Positions 6,970 to 14,286 of a DNA stretch of 14,370 nt are shown here, piece after piece. Below the pieces are notes generated by a model, which searched no databases, had not been told where the DNA came from, and worked only from the letters and a program-made list of their open reading frames with translations. Position 1 is the first letter of the stretch. Each line of letters opens with the position of its first letter. Source of the DNA: CAZHMN01 sp964533705 (lineage in GTDB: Bacteria > Electryoneota > B3-LCP); contig CAZHMN010000078.1 in the NCBI GenBank assembly GCA_964533705.1, positions 1 through 14,370 on the forward strand, in the 5' to 3' direction. Both the position numbers and the translations under genes were made by a program.

Positions 6970-7611
6970 ATGAACGAAGAAGCCCTAAATGTGCAGGAGG
7001 CAAAGGAGATGAGTGACAACCGATTTCAAACGGCGGGGTGGTTGGCGATCGTGTCAGCCATATTATTTCCCCTGGGCATCATCATAAAAATAGGTCAGGG
7101 GCTGCTTGGATTTTCCAAATTTCGCTTCAACGCGCCGACGTTCGGCCCGGGCGAAATCGTCTTCCTCGTCTATCTGGTATTCATAGTCTATGTGCTCCTG
7201 ATGTTCCGTAAGCTTCTCAATGAACGCTACAACTTGCATGATCTCGACGCGTTGATCTTGATCAGCATCTGGTGGGGTATTATCTTTCAGGCGGGGCCCT
7301 ACATCCTGTGGGGATTGCTTGCCCTCATGTCCCCGGTCTCCGAAGCCGCTATCGGCATCACCTATTTTCTCTTTATGGCGGTTGCAATGATCACCATCGG
7401 CGTCGTAGATATCCTCATCGCCGTAAAACTTCTGAAAATAAAAGAAATTCTGAATGATCTTCTGAAGGCATTCGCCATTATCTCCCTGGCCGCCGGGATT
7501 TGCGAGTTGACCGTTATTTTATCTCCGATATCGTGGATATTAGTCCCGGTATCGTGCATTATTATCGGAATGATGTTACTGCGGGAGAATGAAGGACTTG
7601 AATTCGTTTGA
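6970..7611 (+). CDS. Multi-pass membrane protein in operon with the HTH regulator
   Basis: A 213-residue protein with five to six hydrophobic segments: about residues 22-45, 57-79, 92-118, 125-152, and a long one 163-205 probably crossing twice. The N-terminus before helix 1 is charged and short. It ends in 'GMMLLRENEGLEFV', with no soluble domain and no family I can name with confidence; DUF2975-type proteins beside YozG regulators are the closest analogy by context. ATG 6970 has GAGGT at 6960-6964 (spacing 5). A second in-frame ATG at 7009 also has AGGAGG upstream, so a 200-residue form is possible. Translation of the upstream gene ends 14 bases before, consistent with one mRNA. Two terminator-like hairpins follow at 7662-7732. 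Confidence 0.7.
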   Translation: MNEEALNVQEAKEMSDNRFQTAGWLAIVSAILFPLGIIIKIGQGLLGFSKFRFNAPTFGPGEIVFLVYLVFIVYVLLMFRKLLNERYNLHDLDALILISIWWGIIFQAGPYILWGLLALMSPVSEAAIGITYFLFMAVAMITIGVVDILIAVKLLKIKEILNDLLKAFAIISLAAGICELTVILSPISWILVPVSCIIIGMMLLRENEGLEFV

Positions 7612-7661
7612 TGCCGCCGTTTACGGTTTGATATAACGATGGAATCCCTGTGACTATACTC

Positions 7662-7690
7662 AGGGCAGCTCACCGTTCAGGGGCTGCCCT
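7662..7690 (+). terminator. Hairpin after the membrane protein gene
   Basis: AGGGCAGC (7662-7669) and GCTGCCCT (7683-7690) form a perfect 8-bp GC-rich stem about 50 bases after the stop. No U tract follows directly; the next structure supplies one. Confidence 0.5.
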
Positions 7691-7700
7691 TCCTCATGAT

Positions 7701-7732
7701 AAGAGGCTGTCTCAAAAGGGTCAGCTTTTTTT
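7701..7732 (+). terminator. Intrinsic terminator of the regulator-membrane protein operon
   Basis: AAGAGGCTG (7701-7709) pairs with CAGCTTTTT (7722-7730), nine pairs including two G-U, running into seven Ts (7726-7732). The left arm reads GAGGCTGTCTCAAAA, which also resembles the terminal repeats of some insertion sequences. Confidence 0.5.
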
Positions 7733-7866
7733 GTATTACCCTCGCGGTGACCTTTTTTAAAAGGAAGAAGGAGTGGAAGTTGGTGTGGGATATAACTACG
7801 ATACCTTTTTTATTCTACCTATTGAGATAAGGCTGCGCCAAATCTGGCATAACTTCGCATTTTTAC

Positions 7867-7896
7867 TTGACATTCCCCCTCCATCCACCGTACATT
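7867..7896 (+). promoter_or_regulatory. Promoter of the crotonase-family gene
   Basis: TTGACA (7867-7872), 18 bp, TACATT (7891-7896). The start near 7903 supports the ATG at 7942 and excludes the in-frame TTG at 7867, which is the -35 box itself. Confidence 0.55.
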
Positions 7897-7941
7897 ATCT
7901 CTGCGAAGGGCAGAACATCGCAGCTCATGACAGGAGGAACG

Positions 7942-8730
7942 ATGGTGGAGAGTCTGGTTCTCTCTCGGAAGGATGGCGCCATCGGTGCAGTTTCATTGAA
8001 TCGCCCCGATCATCTGAACGCCTTTAACTTAGAGCTCGCCAATCAATTCATAGAAGCAGTTAATGCATTCGGTGTTGACCCAGATGTACGGGTCATTGTG
8101 ATCAGGGGAACAGGGAAGGTTTTCTCCGCCGGTGGCGACATTAAGGAGATGCTGGGCTACGTCCGTGAAGGCGTGGATCGGGCGGCTTACTTTCGCGCGC
8201 CTTTGGCCGCTTTTGGGAAAATGGTCATGGCTGTGCGGGAAAGCCCAAAACCGGTTATAGCCGCTGTTCACGGAGCGGTAGCCGGTGTGGCCTTCAACCT
8301 GATGCTGGCCTGCGACCTGAAATTGGCAGAAGAGAACACCCGCTTTACACAGGCGTTTATCAAAATAGGGCTATCGCCGGATGGAGGCGGGACCTGGTTT
8401 CTGCCTCGTCTGGTGGGGTACGCACGCGCCTGCGAGTTGGCGATGCTGCCATCCGAAATTGACGCGAAGACAGCGCAGGATTGGGGATTGATCAATTGGA
8501 TCGCTCCAGCGGTAACTTTTGAAGCCCGATTGAATAAAATCTGCAAAATGCTGATTAACGGACCCAGAGAGGCCCTACGAAGAGCAAAATTATTATTAAA
8601 CAGCGCCTATAATCGTGACCTGATCCAGCATATGGAAGCCGAACGGCTGGCGCAGGTCGAGAATGCAGCTCATGCAGACTTCGAGGAGGGTCTGACTGCT
8701 TTCATCGAAAGACGAAAACCCGAATTTTGA
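7942..8730 (+). CDS. Enoyl-CoA hydratase/isomerase (crotonase) family protein, PaaG-like
   Basis: A 262-residue cytoplasmic acyl-CoA enzyme. The oxyanion-hole segments are 'SAGGDI' (62-67) and 'GAVAGVAFN' (111-119). The two glutamates of true enoyl-CoA hydratases are not seen: the position in 'GGGCE' is Phe-Asn here, and the 'QPE' of the second is 'QAF' (137-139). 'SPDGGGTWFLPRLVG' (145-159) matches the PaaG-type isomerases, whose catalytic Asp lies in this motif (Asp147 here). An isomerase or ring-type acyl-CoA reaction is therefore more likely than simple hydration. ATG 7942 has AGGAGG at 7932-7937, spacing 4, and a promoter at 7867. It stands alone, without other beta-oxidation or phenylacetate genes, so the pathway is unknown. 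Family sure; reaction inferred. Confidence 0.88.
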   Translation: MVESLVLSRKDGAIGAVSLNRPDHLNAFNLELANQFIEAVNAFGVDPDVRVIVIRGTGKVFSAGGDIKEMLGYVREGVDRAAYFRAPLAAFGKMVMAVRESPKPVIAAVHGAVAGVAFNLMLACDLKLAEENTRFTQAFIKIGLSPDGGGTWFLPRLVGYARACELAMLPSEIDAKTAQDWGLINWIAPAVTFEARLNKICKMLINGPREALRRAKLLLNSAYNRDLIQHMEAERLAQVENAAHADFEEGLTAFIERRKPEF

Positions 8731-9078
8731 AGAAATGTCGGAAAATCACATGGAGATTCGGTAGTACAGTGCACAGTGTAGTGAGCTCGTAGAGGTGTTT
8801 GTATATCTCCATGTCAATAATTCGGGGACGGAAAATCATCACTAACAACCAGCAGGGGCATTATATTTGCCGTTTGTTTTTATAATATCTAAATTTACAC
8901 TTGTTTTACCGTCCTATGACCAGAGTCCGTAAAAAACTTCGAAATTCTCTAATACTCGTGCAATAGTTGCAGTACAACACTATAAAGGCGAAAGCGGTAG
9001 ACTGGCGAACTGCTAATCCGCCCTCACTGAGAGTAGATCACCCAAATTGGATAGAATAACAAACAAAGGACGCGAGAC
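8731..9078. other. Gene-free region before the broken phosphatase-like gene
   Basis: No coding frame is supported. It holds a perfect 10-bp inverted repeat, ACATGGAGAT (8748-8757) and ATCTCCATGT (8805-8814), and a 10-base direct repeat CGGAAAATCA (8739-8748 and 8829-8838). TATATT (8862) and TATAAT (8881) occur but lack good -35 partners. AAGGA at 9066-9070 is the ribosome-binding site of the following gene. Confidence 0.5.
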
Positions 9079-11171
9079 ATGAAATGGAAGAACGCGGTTT
9101 TTCTGTACCTTTACCTCGGTCTGGCTTTTCTCCTCTGGGAGAATTTGGTCGGTAGCTTCTTTGGTACCTACAACCTGGAGGTGCGCAGGACGCTTTGGGG
9201 AATTGTATATTACTGTTTGCTATTTCTGGTTTTCGGGGGGGTAACCGAAGGAATCACTTTTTTCTATAATCGGTTGAGCCCCAAATATCGCTGGTTTGGT
9301 CAGAAGTATGTCTGGCTACTGGCGATATTGATCATCTATCTCTGGGGAAATTTTCCCCACAAATTCCTAGTCAGACTTTTCGGCTTCGATTCTGCACTCT
9401 CATCTTATTATTAGAATTTATTGTGGGTACTCATAATATTGTTCGCAGGCTGGCCTGCAAACGTAAGTTTGGCCAAGTTGTCACAATCTAATAAGTTGGC
9501 CAGTCCTTCACGTATGACGATCTATTTCAGTTTCATTTTATTCTATCTTATGGTTGGCACAAAGATAACCTATCGGTTTTTCCATACCGATATAATATCG
9601 GTTTACAATATACTGCTGCAAGTCGCTTTAATCATAGGTGCATGGATACTGGCTTTAGTGATGGGTAAGATCTTCACCACTATCAGTTCTTACCGAAGAG
9701 CGGTTATCTTAATCCCTATTGTGGCTACAATTGCCGTTTTAGGCATATCAACGGGGTTAAAATCAGACAAGCAGGCCAGTACAAATGACAGGAATCCTTC
9801 GGCCGATCTTCCCAACATTGTCATTCTCCTTTTCGATGCTCTTCGCGCCGATCATGTAGGAGCGATCTGTGAAGACTATAAACTGACCCCAACAATTGAT
9901 TCATTGGCGCGTTATGGCAAAGCCTATAAATCCTGCTATTCAACTTCATCCTGGACCTTTCCTGCCGTCGTGTCCTTGCTGACCGCAAAACTTCCCAATA
10001 AATTAGGATTATTAGACCGTGGATATCTACCTGCCAGCATACCCACATTACCGAGCATTCTGAGTGAAAACGGATATTACACCGCCGGTTTGTCTGCGAA
10101 TGATATAATTTCCGCCGCTTACGGTTTCGATAATGCTTTTAATGAATTCCACTTTATCAGACCCAAAGGGCCCAAGCAGCTGCTTTTGCCTTTTAATTCC
10201 TTTTTTCAGGCACCCTCATTTATGGAAGAGATGGCTTATCAGCTCGGTTTCATTTCCATGGATTTCGTCACCGCGGATTGGCGTGAGATGAACAAGCAGG
10301 CAACGAAGCTTTACAAAAAGATCAGATCGCAACCGTTCTTCCTCTATATACATTACATCGAACCCCATTATCCTTACTGGTCCGTTCCTTTCAAGGGAGG
10401 TCTAATAGATCTGGAGAATGTGAAATTCGCCGCCAGTTTCCAGGATCTCCGTAGAAACGATCCGAAAGCAATAAACTTCTTGTTAGAAAACAAGGCTTAT
10501 CTCATGGAAACTCAGCACCAGCGCTATATGGACGGAGCGAGAACGGCGGACCGAGCTGTAGCTGACATGCTCCAGATTTTACAGCAACAAGGATTGAAGG
10601 ATAACACCGTAATTATCATCCTCAGCGATCATGGTGAGGAATTCTTCGAACATGAGTTCATATTCCATAAATCCACCCTATATGACGAGCAGGTGCTGAT
10701 CCCCTTAATCATCAATGTTCCGCCGGCGTTCGATATCGTTTCCCCGATCAACCCGCTGGCGTGTCTCTTCTTGACATAGCCCCCACAGTTTTGGAGCTAG
10801 CGGGAATCGGCGGTGGAATTCTGGAAAGCGATGGGCGGTCACTATTGGGATACTACCCGGTATCTCCACGCCCGAGATACATGATGCTGAAGACGAGACA
10901 AAGAGATATGAGCGCGGTCGTCCAGGAACCGTACAAGCTGATTTTGCAGAACCAGAATGGCGTCGGACATCCGGACACGCTGCTTTTCAATCTTAACGTT
11001 GACAAAGCAGAGAAAATAAATCTTTACCCTCAGGAAAAACATATCGCTGATTCATTGGCGGCTTATCTGCAAAACCAGTTGGATCAATCCGTCTCAAGCG
11101 TGCGCGATCTCCCAGAGAGACCCAACAAGATAGATTCCCAGCGGCTCAGAGCGTTGGGTTACGTGCAGTAA
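9079..11171 (+). pseudogene. Broken copy of the membrane-anchored sulfatase/phosphatase-like protein
   Basis: Colinear over its whole length with the intact gene at 11574-13667, and 2093 bases long against 2094. Two lesions: codon 112 is TAG (9412-9414) where the intact copy has Leu112, and one base is missing at about 10758-10759 (CTGGCGTG for an expected CTGGGCGTG, the codon of Gly561), which shifts the frame. The pieces are 9079-9414 (first membrane helices), 9415-10760 (remaining helices and catalytic domain, same frame) and 10761-11171 (C-terminus, shifted frame). Catalytic residues are still there: 'FDALRADH', 'SSWTFPAVVS' with the Thr, 'SDHGEE' and 'HKSTLYDE'. The AAGGA ribosome-binding site has the same 8-base spacing as in the intact copy. 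The few lesions suggest recent loss; sequencing error remains possible for the deletion. Confidence 0.85.
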
Positions 11172-11573
11172 ATCCCGCCTTAATCTCTACCTATATATGT
11201 TTAGTCTGGATATTTCCACACAAACAGCCTGAATTGGAAAGGGGCTATTATTCCCGTTTGGCTGGGACTGCTTAAAAAGTTGTCCTGGTTACCCATCACT
11301 CATCTTACCATCAGTGATTCTGAATTATGAATATCACAAGCCGCACTGAGGGGGCATCATTCTTGCAGCCAATTCATCAAGTATATAATACAAGCTTGTA
11401 TTTGCTTCATTTCACGAAATGATCTGAAAATATTTCGCAGTTTTCAAACAAAAGTGCAGTACGTGCATTGACTATACAACACAATTCATAGCTTGCTCAG
11501 CGGCTGTATCCACCTTTAGAACCCCACAGCTCTGAAGTCAGGTTTTACTAATTGGGAACCAAGGACGGGAATC
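11172..11573. other. Gene-free region between the paralogous phosphatase-like genes
   Basis: No coding frame is supported. TATAAT at 11384-11389 has a weak TTGCAG at 11363-11368 (15-bp spacer), so it is a possible promoter. A 16-base perfect palindrome, AATACAAGCTTGTATT (11387-11402), overlaps it. ATCACT/AGTGAT (11295-11318) is a small inverted repeat. AAGGA at 11561-11565 is the ribosome-binding site of the next gene. Confidence 0.45.
11384..11402 (+). promoter_or_regulatory. Possible -10 box overlapped by a perfect palindrome
   Basis: TATAAT (11384-11389) overlaps a 16-base perfect palindrome (11387-11402) that would cover the transcript start near 11396, the layout of a repressor site. 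The -35 is weak and its spacing short, so the promoter is uncertain. Confidence 0.35.
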
Positions 11574-13667
11574 ATGAAGAATAAAAACCTGATCTTCTTT
11601 TATCTTTACCTTGGTCTGGCTTTTCTCCTATGGGAAAATCTGGTCGGTAGCATTCTTGGAATTCATGGCCTCGGATTACGGCGTATAATATGGGGGGTAG
11701 TGTATTATTGTTTATTATTCCTAATGTTCGGTATTATGGCGGAAGGGATCAACTTCCTCTACAGCCGATTATCTCCAAAGCATTGTTGGTACGGTCAGAA
11801 GTACGTTTGGCTCCTGACTATCATGGTGGCATTTCTCTGGGGTGACATATCCAGACGATTCATCATTGCACTGCTGGATATAGATTCGCAGCGGCTCAGC
11901 TATGAACTGAACCTGATTTGGGTACCCTTCATCTTGACGGTAGGCTGGGTCGGGAATGTGCTGCTGGCACGGTTAGATGGTGCTGGCAAGCTAACTAATG
12001 TTTCCAAGATGTTGGTCTATTTGTTTGCTGCCTTCCTCTACTTGATTATCAGCACCAAAGTCACCTACCGATATTTCGGACACAGCATGTTCACAGCTCT
12101 CAACGTAATCCTTCAGCCTCTTTTCGTTCTGGGCACCGTGGCACTGGCTGTGATCATGGTCAGGTTATTCAATGCGGGTCGTTCATTGCGCTGGGCCCTT
12201 ATCGGAATACCGTTGCTGCTGATCTTCCTGGTCGAGGGTTTATCGGCGAGCTTTTTTTCTGCGAATGGAATCTCCTCCAAGCCCCCTCAATCCACCTCCG
12301 AACACCCCAATGTCATTGTATTACTGTTCGATACCTTGCGAGCGGACCATGTTGGGGCTGTATCTAAAGATTATTCCTTAACACCGACAATTGACTCGCT
12401 GGCAAGCCAGGGCAAGGTTTATCGTCGCTGCTACTCCACCTCGTCCTGGACTTTTCCCTCGGTCGTATCCCTACTGACATCAAGACTTCCCAACAAGCTG
12501 GGATTGGTCGAGCTGGGATATTTACCTGAAGATGTGCCGACGGTGGCGGGGATTCTGAGAGAGAGTGGATACTACACCGCCGGGATTTCCGCCAATGATT
12601 TGATCTCCCCACCGTATGGCTTCGACCGTTCTTTCAATGAGTTCCACTTTTTGCGTGGCAAGGGGTCAAAACAGCTGCTCCTGCCCTTTCACACCTTCAT
12701 TCCAGGCCACCGGTTTCTGGAGGAGTTAGCCTACCAGTTCGATTTCATTTCCATGGATTTTGTCCATGCAGATTGGAAACAGATGACCAGAGAGGCCCAG
12801 GATTGCCTTGAAAAAGCATCCACAAAGCCCTTTTTCCTATATGCACACTTCATCGAACCGCATTCTCCCTACTGGTTTGTGCCATTCGAAGACGGGATTC
12901 TCGATCTCGAGCAGGTCAAGTTTTCCTACTATTTCCCCGGTTATCGTGCCGGTAAATCCTCCGCCGTTGATTACATTAATAAAAACAAGACGATCATCAT
13001 GGAGGTTCAGCATGCGCGCTATATGGATGGTGCGCGGACAGCGGATCGAGCGGTAGCCCACATGCTGCAGGTTATAAAGCGATTGGGATTGCAACAGAAC
13101 ACGATCATCGTTATCACGAGCGACCATGGGGAAGAATTTTTGGAGCACGGTGGGCAGGGCCACAAAAGTACCCTTTATGAGGAACTCGTCAACATTCCGC
13201 TAATCATTTACATTCCTCCGGAACTGCACCGACAACTGCCTGATCAGCCCGACGGTGTGTCGACCCTGGACATCGCTCCAACCATATTGGATCTGGCTGG
13301 GATTGACAGTAAAATCGAGGACAGCGACGGGTGGAACTTGACGCAACCATACCCCTATCCCGATCGTCCGAAGCATATGATGGTTGAAGTGAAGAAGAAT
13401 TTTTGGAGTGCGGTGGTTTTGGGTCCATACAAGCTTATTCTCATAGATCAATTGGAAAACGGGAAAGTGGACACGCTGCTTTTCAATCTTGGCGTTGACA
13501 AAGCGGAGAAAATAAATCTTTACCCCCGAGAAAAACGCATCGCTGATTCATTGGCTGCCTACTTGCAAGAACAGTTGGATCAATCCGTCTCAAACGTGCG
13601 GGATCTCCCTGGTAAACCCAGCTCGATAGATCTCCGGCGGCTAAGGGCACTGGGTTATACCCAATAG
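11574..13667 (+). CDS. Membrane-anchored sulfatase/alkaline-phosphatase superfamily protein (Thr-nucleophile type)
   Basis: A 697-residue protein with about seven N-terminal membrane helices (residues 5-25, 37-60, 76-100, 112-133, 146-164, 174-198, 206-228) and a large domain, probably outside the inner membrane. The domain opens with 'LLFDTLRADH' (metal-binding Asp253), then 'TPTIDSLASQGKVY', 'SSWTFPSVVSLLTS', 'HFIEPH' (425-430) and 'SDHGEE..EHGGQGHK' (metal Asp517, His518 and His530). Where classical sulfatases have Cys/Ser in CxPSR, this has Thr293 in TFPS, so no formylglycine can form; phosphoryl- or phosphoglycerol-type transfer, or phosphodiester hydrolysis, is as likely as sulfate removal. 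The C-terminus 'LFNLGVDKAEKINLYP' is typical of the sulfatase fold. ATG 11574 follows AAGGA (11561-11565). It is the working copy of a tandem pair; substrate unknown. Confidence 0.85.
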   Translation: MKNKNLIFFYLYLGLAFLLWENLVGSILGIHGLGLRRIIWGVVYYCLLFLMFGIMAEGINFLYSRLSPKHCWYGQKYVWLLTIMVAFLWGDISRRFIIALLDIDSQRLSYELNLIWVPFILTVGWVGNVLLARLDGAGKLTNVSKMLVYLFAAFLYLIISTKVTYRYFGHSMFTALNVILQPLFVLGTVALAVIMVRLFNAGRSLRWALIGIPLLLIFLVEGLSASFFSANGISSKPPQSTSEHPNVIVLLFDTLRADHVGAVSKDYSLTPTIDSLASQGKVYRRCYSTSSWTFPSVVSLLTSRLPNKLGLVELGYLPEDVPTVAGILRESGYYTAGISANDLISPPYGFDRSFNEFHFLRGKGSKQLLLPFHTFIPGHRFLEELAYQFDFISMDFVHADWKQMTREAQDCLEKASTKPFFLYAHFIEPHSPYWFVPFEDGILDLEQVKFSYYFPGYRAGKSSAVDYINKNKTIIMEVQHARYMDGARTADRAVAHMLQVIKRLGLQQNTIIVITSDHGEEFLEHGGQGHKSTLYEELVNIPLIIYIPPELHRQLPDQPDGVSTLDIAPTILDLAGIDSKIEDSDGWNLTQPYPYPDRPKHMMVEVKKNFWSAVVLGPYKLILIDQLENGKVDTLLFNLGVDKAEKINLYPREKRIADSLAAYLQEQLDQSVSNVRDLPGKPSSIDLRRLRALGYTQ

Positions 13668-13725
13668 AGCCTACCTCAAGTCAATCCAGCCTAATTTGGT
13701 CCCGAATATCACGAATTCCCTTTCA

Positions 13726-13750
13726 CCGGGGGAACAACCCCCTGCCTACG
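13726..13750. repeat. GC-rich hairpin repeat, second copy of the element at 5487-5511
   Basis: GGGGG-AACAA-CCCCC (13728-13742) followed by TGCCTACG matches the element at 5487-5511 (GGGGG-AATCA-CCCCC then GCCCTACG) at about 20 of 25 positions. It lies just before the flavodoxin gene remnant. Confidence 0.55.
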
Positions 13751-13771
13751 CGCTCTCATTTCCCACCCCAA

Positions 13772-13945
13772 TGGAACCTCTTCAGCATACCCGAGTTGGC
13801 CAAAGTTGACAAAGGCGGTTCATTTTACGGCGCTTCGGCGGTGGTGGGATCGCGGGGAGGCAATCCGCCCACGGAAACTGACCTGGCTATCGCCAAGGCT
13901 CTTGGCAAGCGGGTTGCTCAGGTGGCATCCAAGCTCAGAGGATAG
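13772..13945 (+). pseudogene. 3' remnant of a WrbA-type flavodoxin / NAD(P)H:quinone oxidoreductase gene
   Basis: Fifty-seven codons ending at TAG 13943-13945 with no start codon or ribosome-binding site. The translation includes 'GGSFYGASAVVG', then 'ETDLAIAKALGKRVAQ' and 'KLRG'. This fits the C-terminus of WrbA-like flavoproteins, where GGTPYGA(T/S) is followed by ENELAIAR..G..VA.LA.KL. WrbA members bind FMN and reduce quinones with NAD(P)H, but the FMN-binding N-terminal part is absent here, so the fragment cannot work. The homology starts 20-30 bases after a GC-rich hairpin repeat (13726-13750), which suggests the rest was lost by rearrangement at or near the repeat. Upstream sequence in the same frame is open but not protein-like. 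Family call is from memory of motifs and is moderately sure. Confidence 0.6.
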
Positions 13946-14021
13946 CAATCCCGTCACTAAGCCTACTTCTACCATCCCCAGGAGCCAGAATCCGCCGATG
14001 GGGAATAGTTTAAATTTCCCC

Positions 14022-14050
14022 TTGACTGGGCGATAAAAATTGACTATATT
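14022..14050 (+). promoter_or_regulatory. Promoter of tRNA-Gln
   Basis: TTGACT (14022-14027), 17 bp, TATATT (14045-14050); the transcript would start near 14057, six bases before the mature tRNA. Just upstream, GGGGAA (14000-14005) and TTCCCC (14016-14021) can form a hairpin that may close off upstream transcription. Confidence 0.7.
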
Positions 14051-14062
14051 TGTTGGTCAAAT

Positions 14063-14133
14063 TGGGAGGTCGTCCAACGGCAGGACATGCGGCTCTGGAC
14101 CGTATAATCGGGGTTCGAATCCCTGCCTCCCAG
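14063..14133 (+). tRNA. tRNA-Gln (anticodon CTG)
   Basis: A 71-base cloverleaf: acceptor TGGGAGG/CCTCCCA (7 bp) with discriminator G, D stem GTCC/GGAC, anticodon stem TGCGG/CCGTA with loop CTCTGGA (anticodon CTG, reading CAG), a 4-base variable loop and T arm CGGGG-TTCGAAT-CCCTG. A U1-A72 first pair is typical of bacterial tRNA-Gln. The 3' CCA is not encoded (GCAA follows), so it must be added by the CCA-adding enzyme. Confidence 0.95.
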
Positions 14134-14143
14134 CAAAGCAAAA

Positions 14144-14166
14144 GGGGCGACCCGGTGGGTCGCCCC
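14144..14166 (+). terminator. Hairpin directly after tRNA-Gln
   Basis: GGGGCGACCC (14144-14153), loop GGT, GGGTCGCCCC (14157-14166): a perfect 10-bp stem starting 11 bases after the tRNA. No U tract follows, so it may act in termination or as a 3' processing barrier. Confidence 0.55.
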
Positions 14167-14184
14167 CAGTAAGAGATACCCATC

Positions 14185-14222
14185 ATTCCGGACACCAAGG
14201 GTCTTTGGGACTTGTCCGGAAT
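14185..14222. repeat. Nested inverted repeat
   Basis: ATTCCGGACA (14185-14194) and TGTCCGGAAT (14213-14222) make a perfect 10-bp stem; inside it CCAA and TTGG can pair. It starts 18 bases after the previous hairpin and has no coding context. Confidence 0.5.
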
Positions 14223-14286
14223 CTGACAGGATTTGAGATCGTGCAAATCGTTGTAGGGGAAGACCTCCGTATCCGCTCTTTTTCCG

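Larger units (their letters stand above)
7612..7866. other. Intergenic region with terminator structures
   Basis: No coding frame with supporting signals is seen. The content is the hairpin at 7662-7690, the U-tract terminator at 7701-7732, and a possible third structure (AAAAGGGTCA near 7715 against TGACC-TTTTTT near 7750, one bulge). Confidence 0.6.

Noticed and set aside
7867..7941. TTG start for the crotonase at 7867
   Set aside because: That TTG is the -35 box. ATG 7942 has a strong AGGAGG and matches the family's N-terminus.
7773..8027. Small frame overlapping the start of the crotonase gene
   Set aside because: The purine stretch is directly against the GTG, the frame runs into the crotonase gene and crosses its promoter; it looks like a shadow frame.
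9412..9414. In-frame TAG as a recoded codon (readthrough or pyrrolysine)
   Set aside because: The same gene also carries a frameshift and an intact paralogue has Leu at this codon, so decay explains both; no recoding structure was recognised.
10750..10765. Programmed frameshift in the first phosphatase-like copy
   Set aside because: No slippery heptamer or stimulatory structure is seen; a single missing G relative to the paralogue is simpler.
13806..14036. Open frame over the flavodoxin remnant
   Set aside because: Another frame of the same stretch gives a clear WrbA-like C-terminus; this frame has no start signals and low-complexity Pro/Ser/Arg content.
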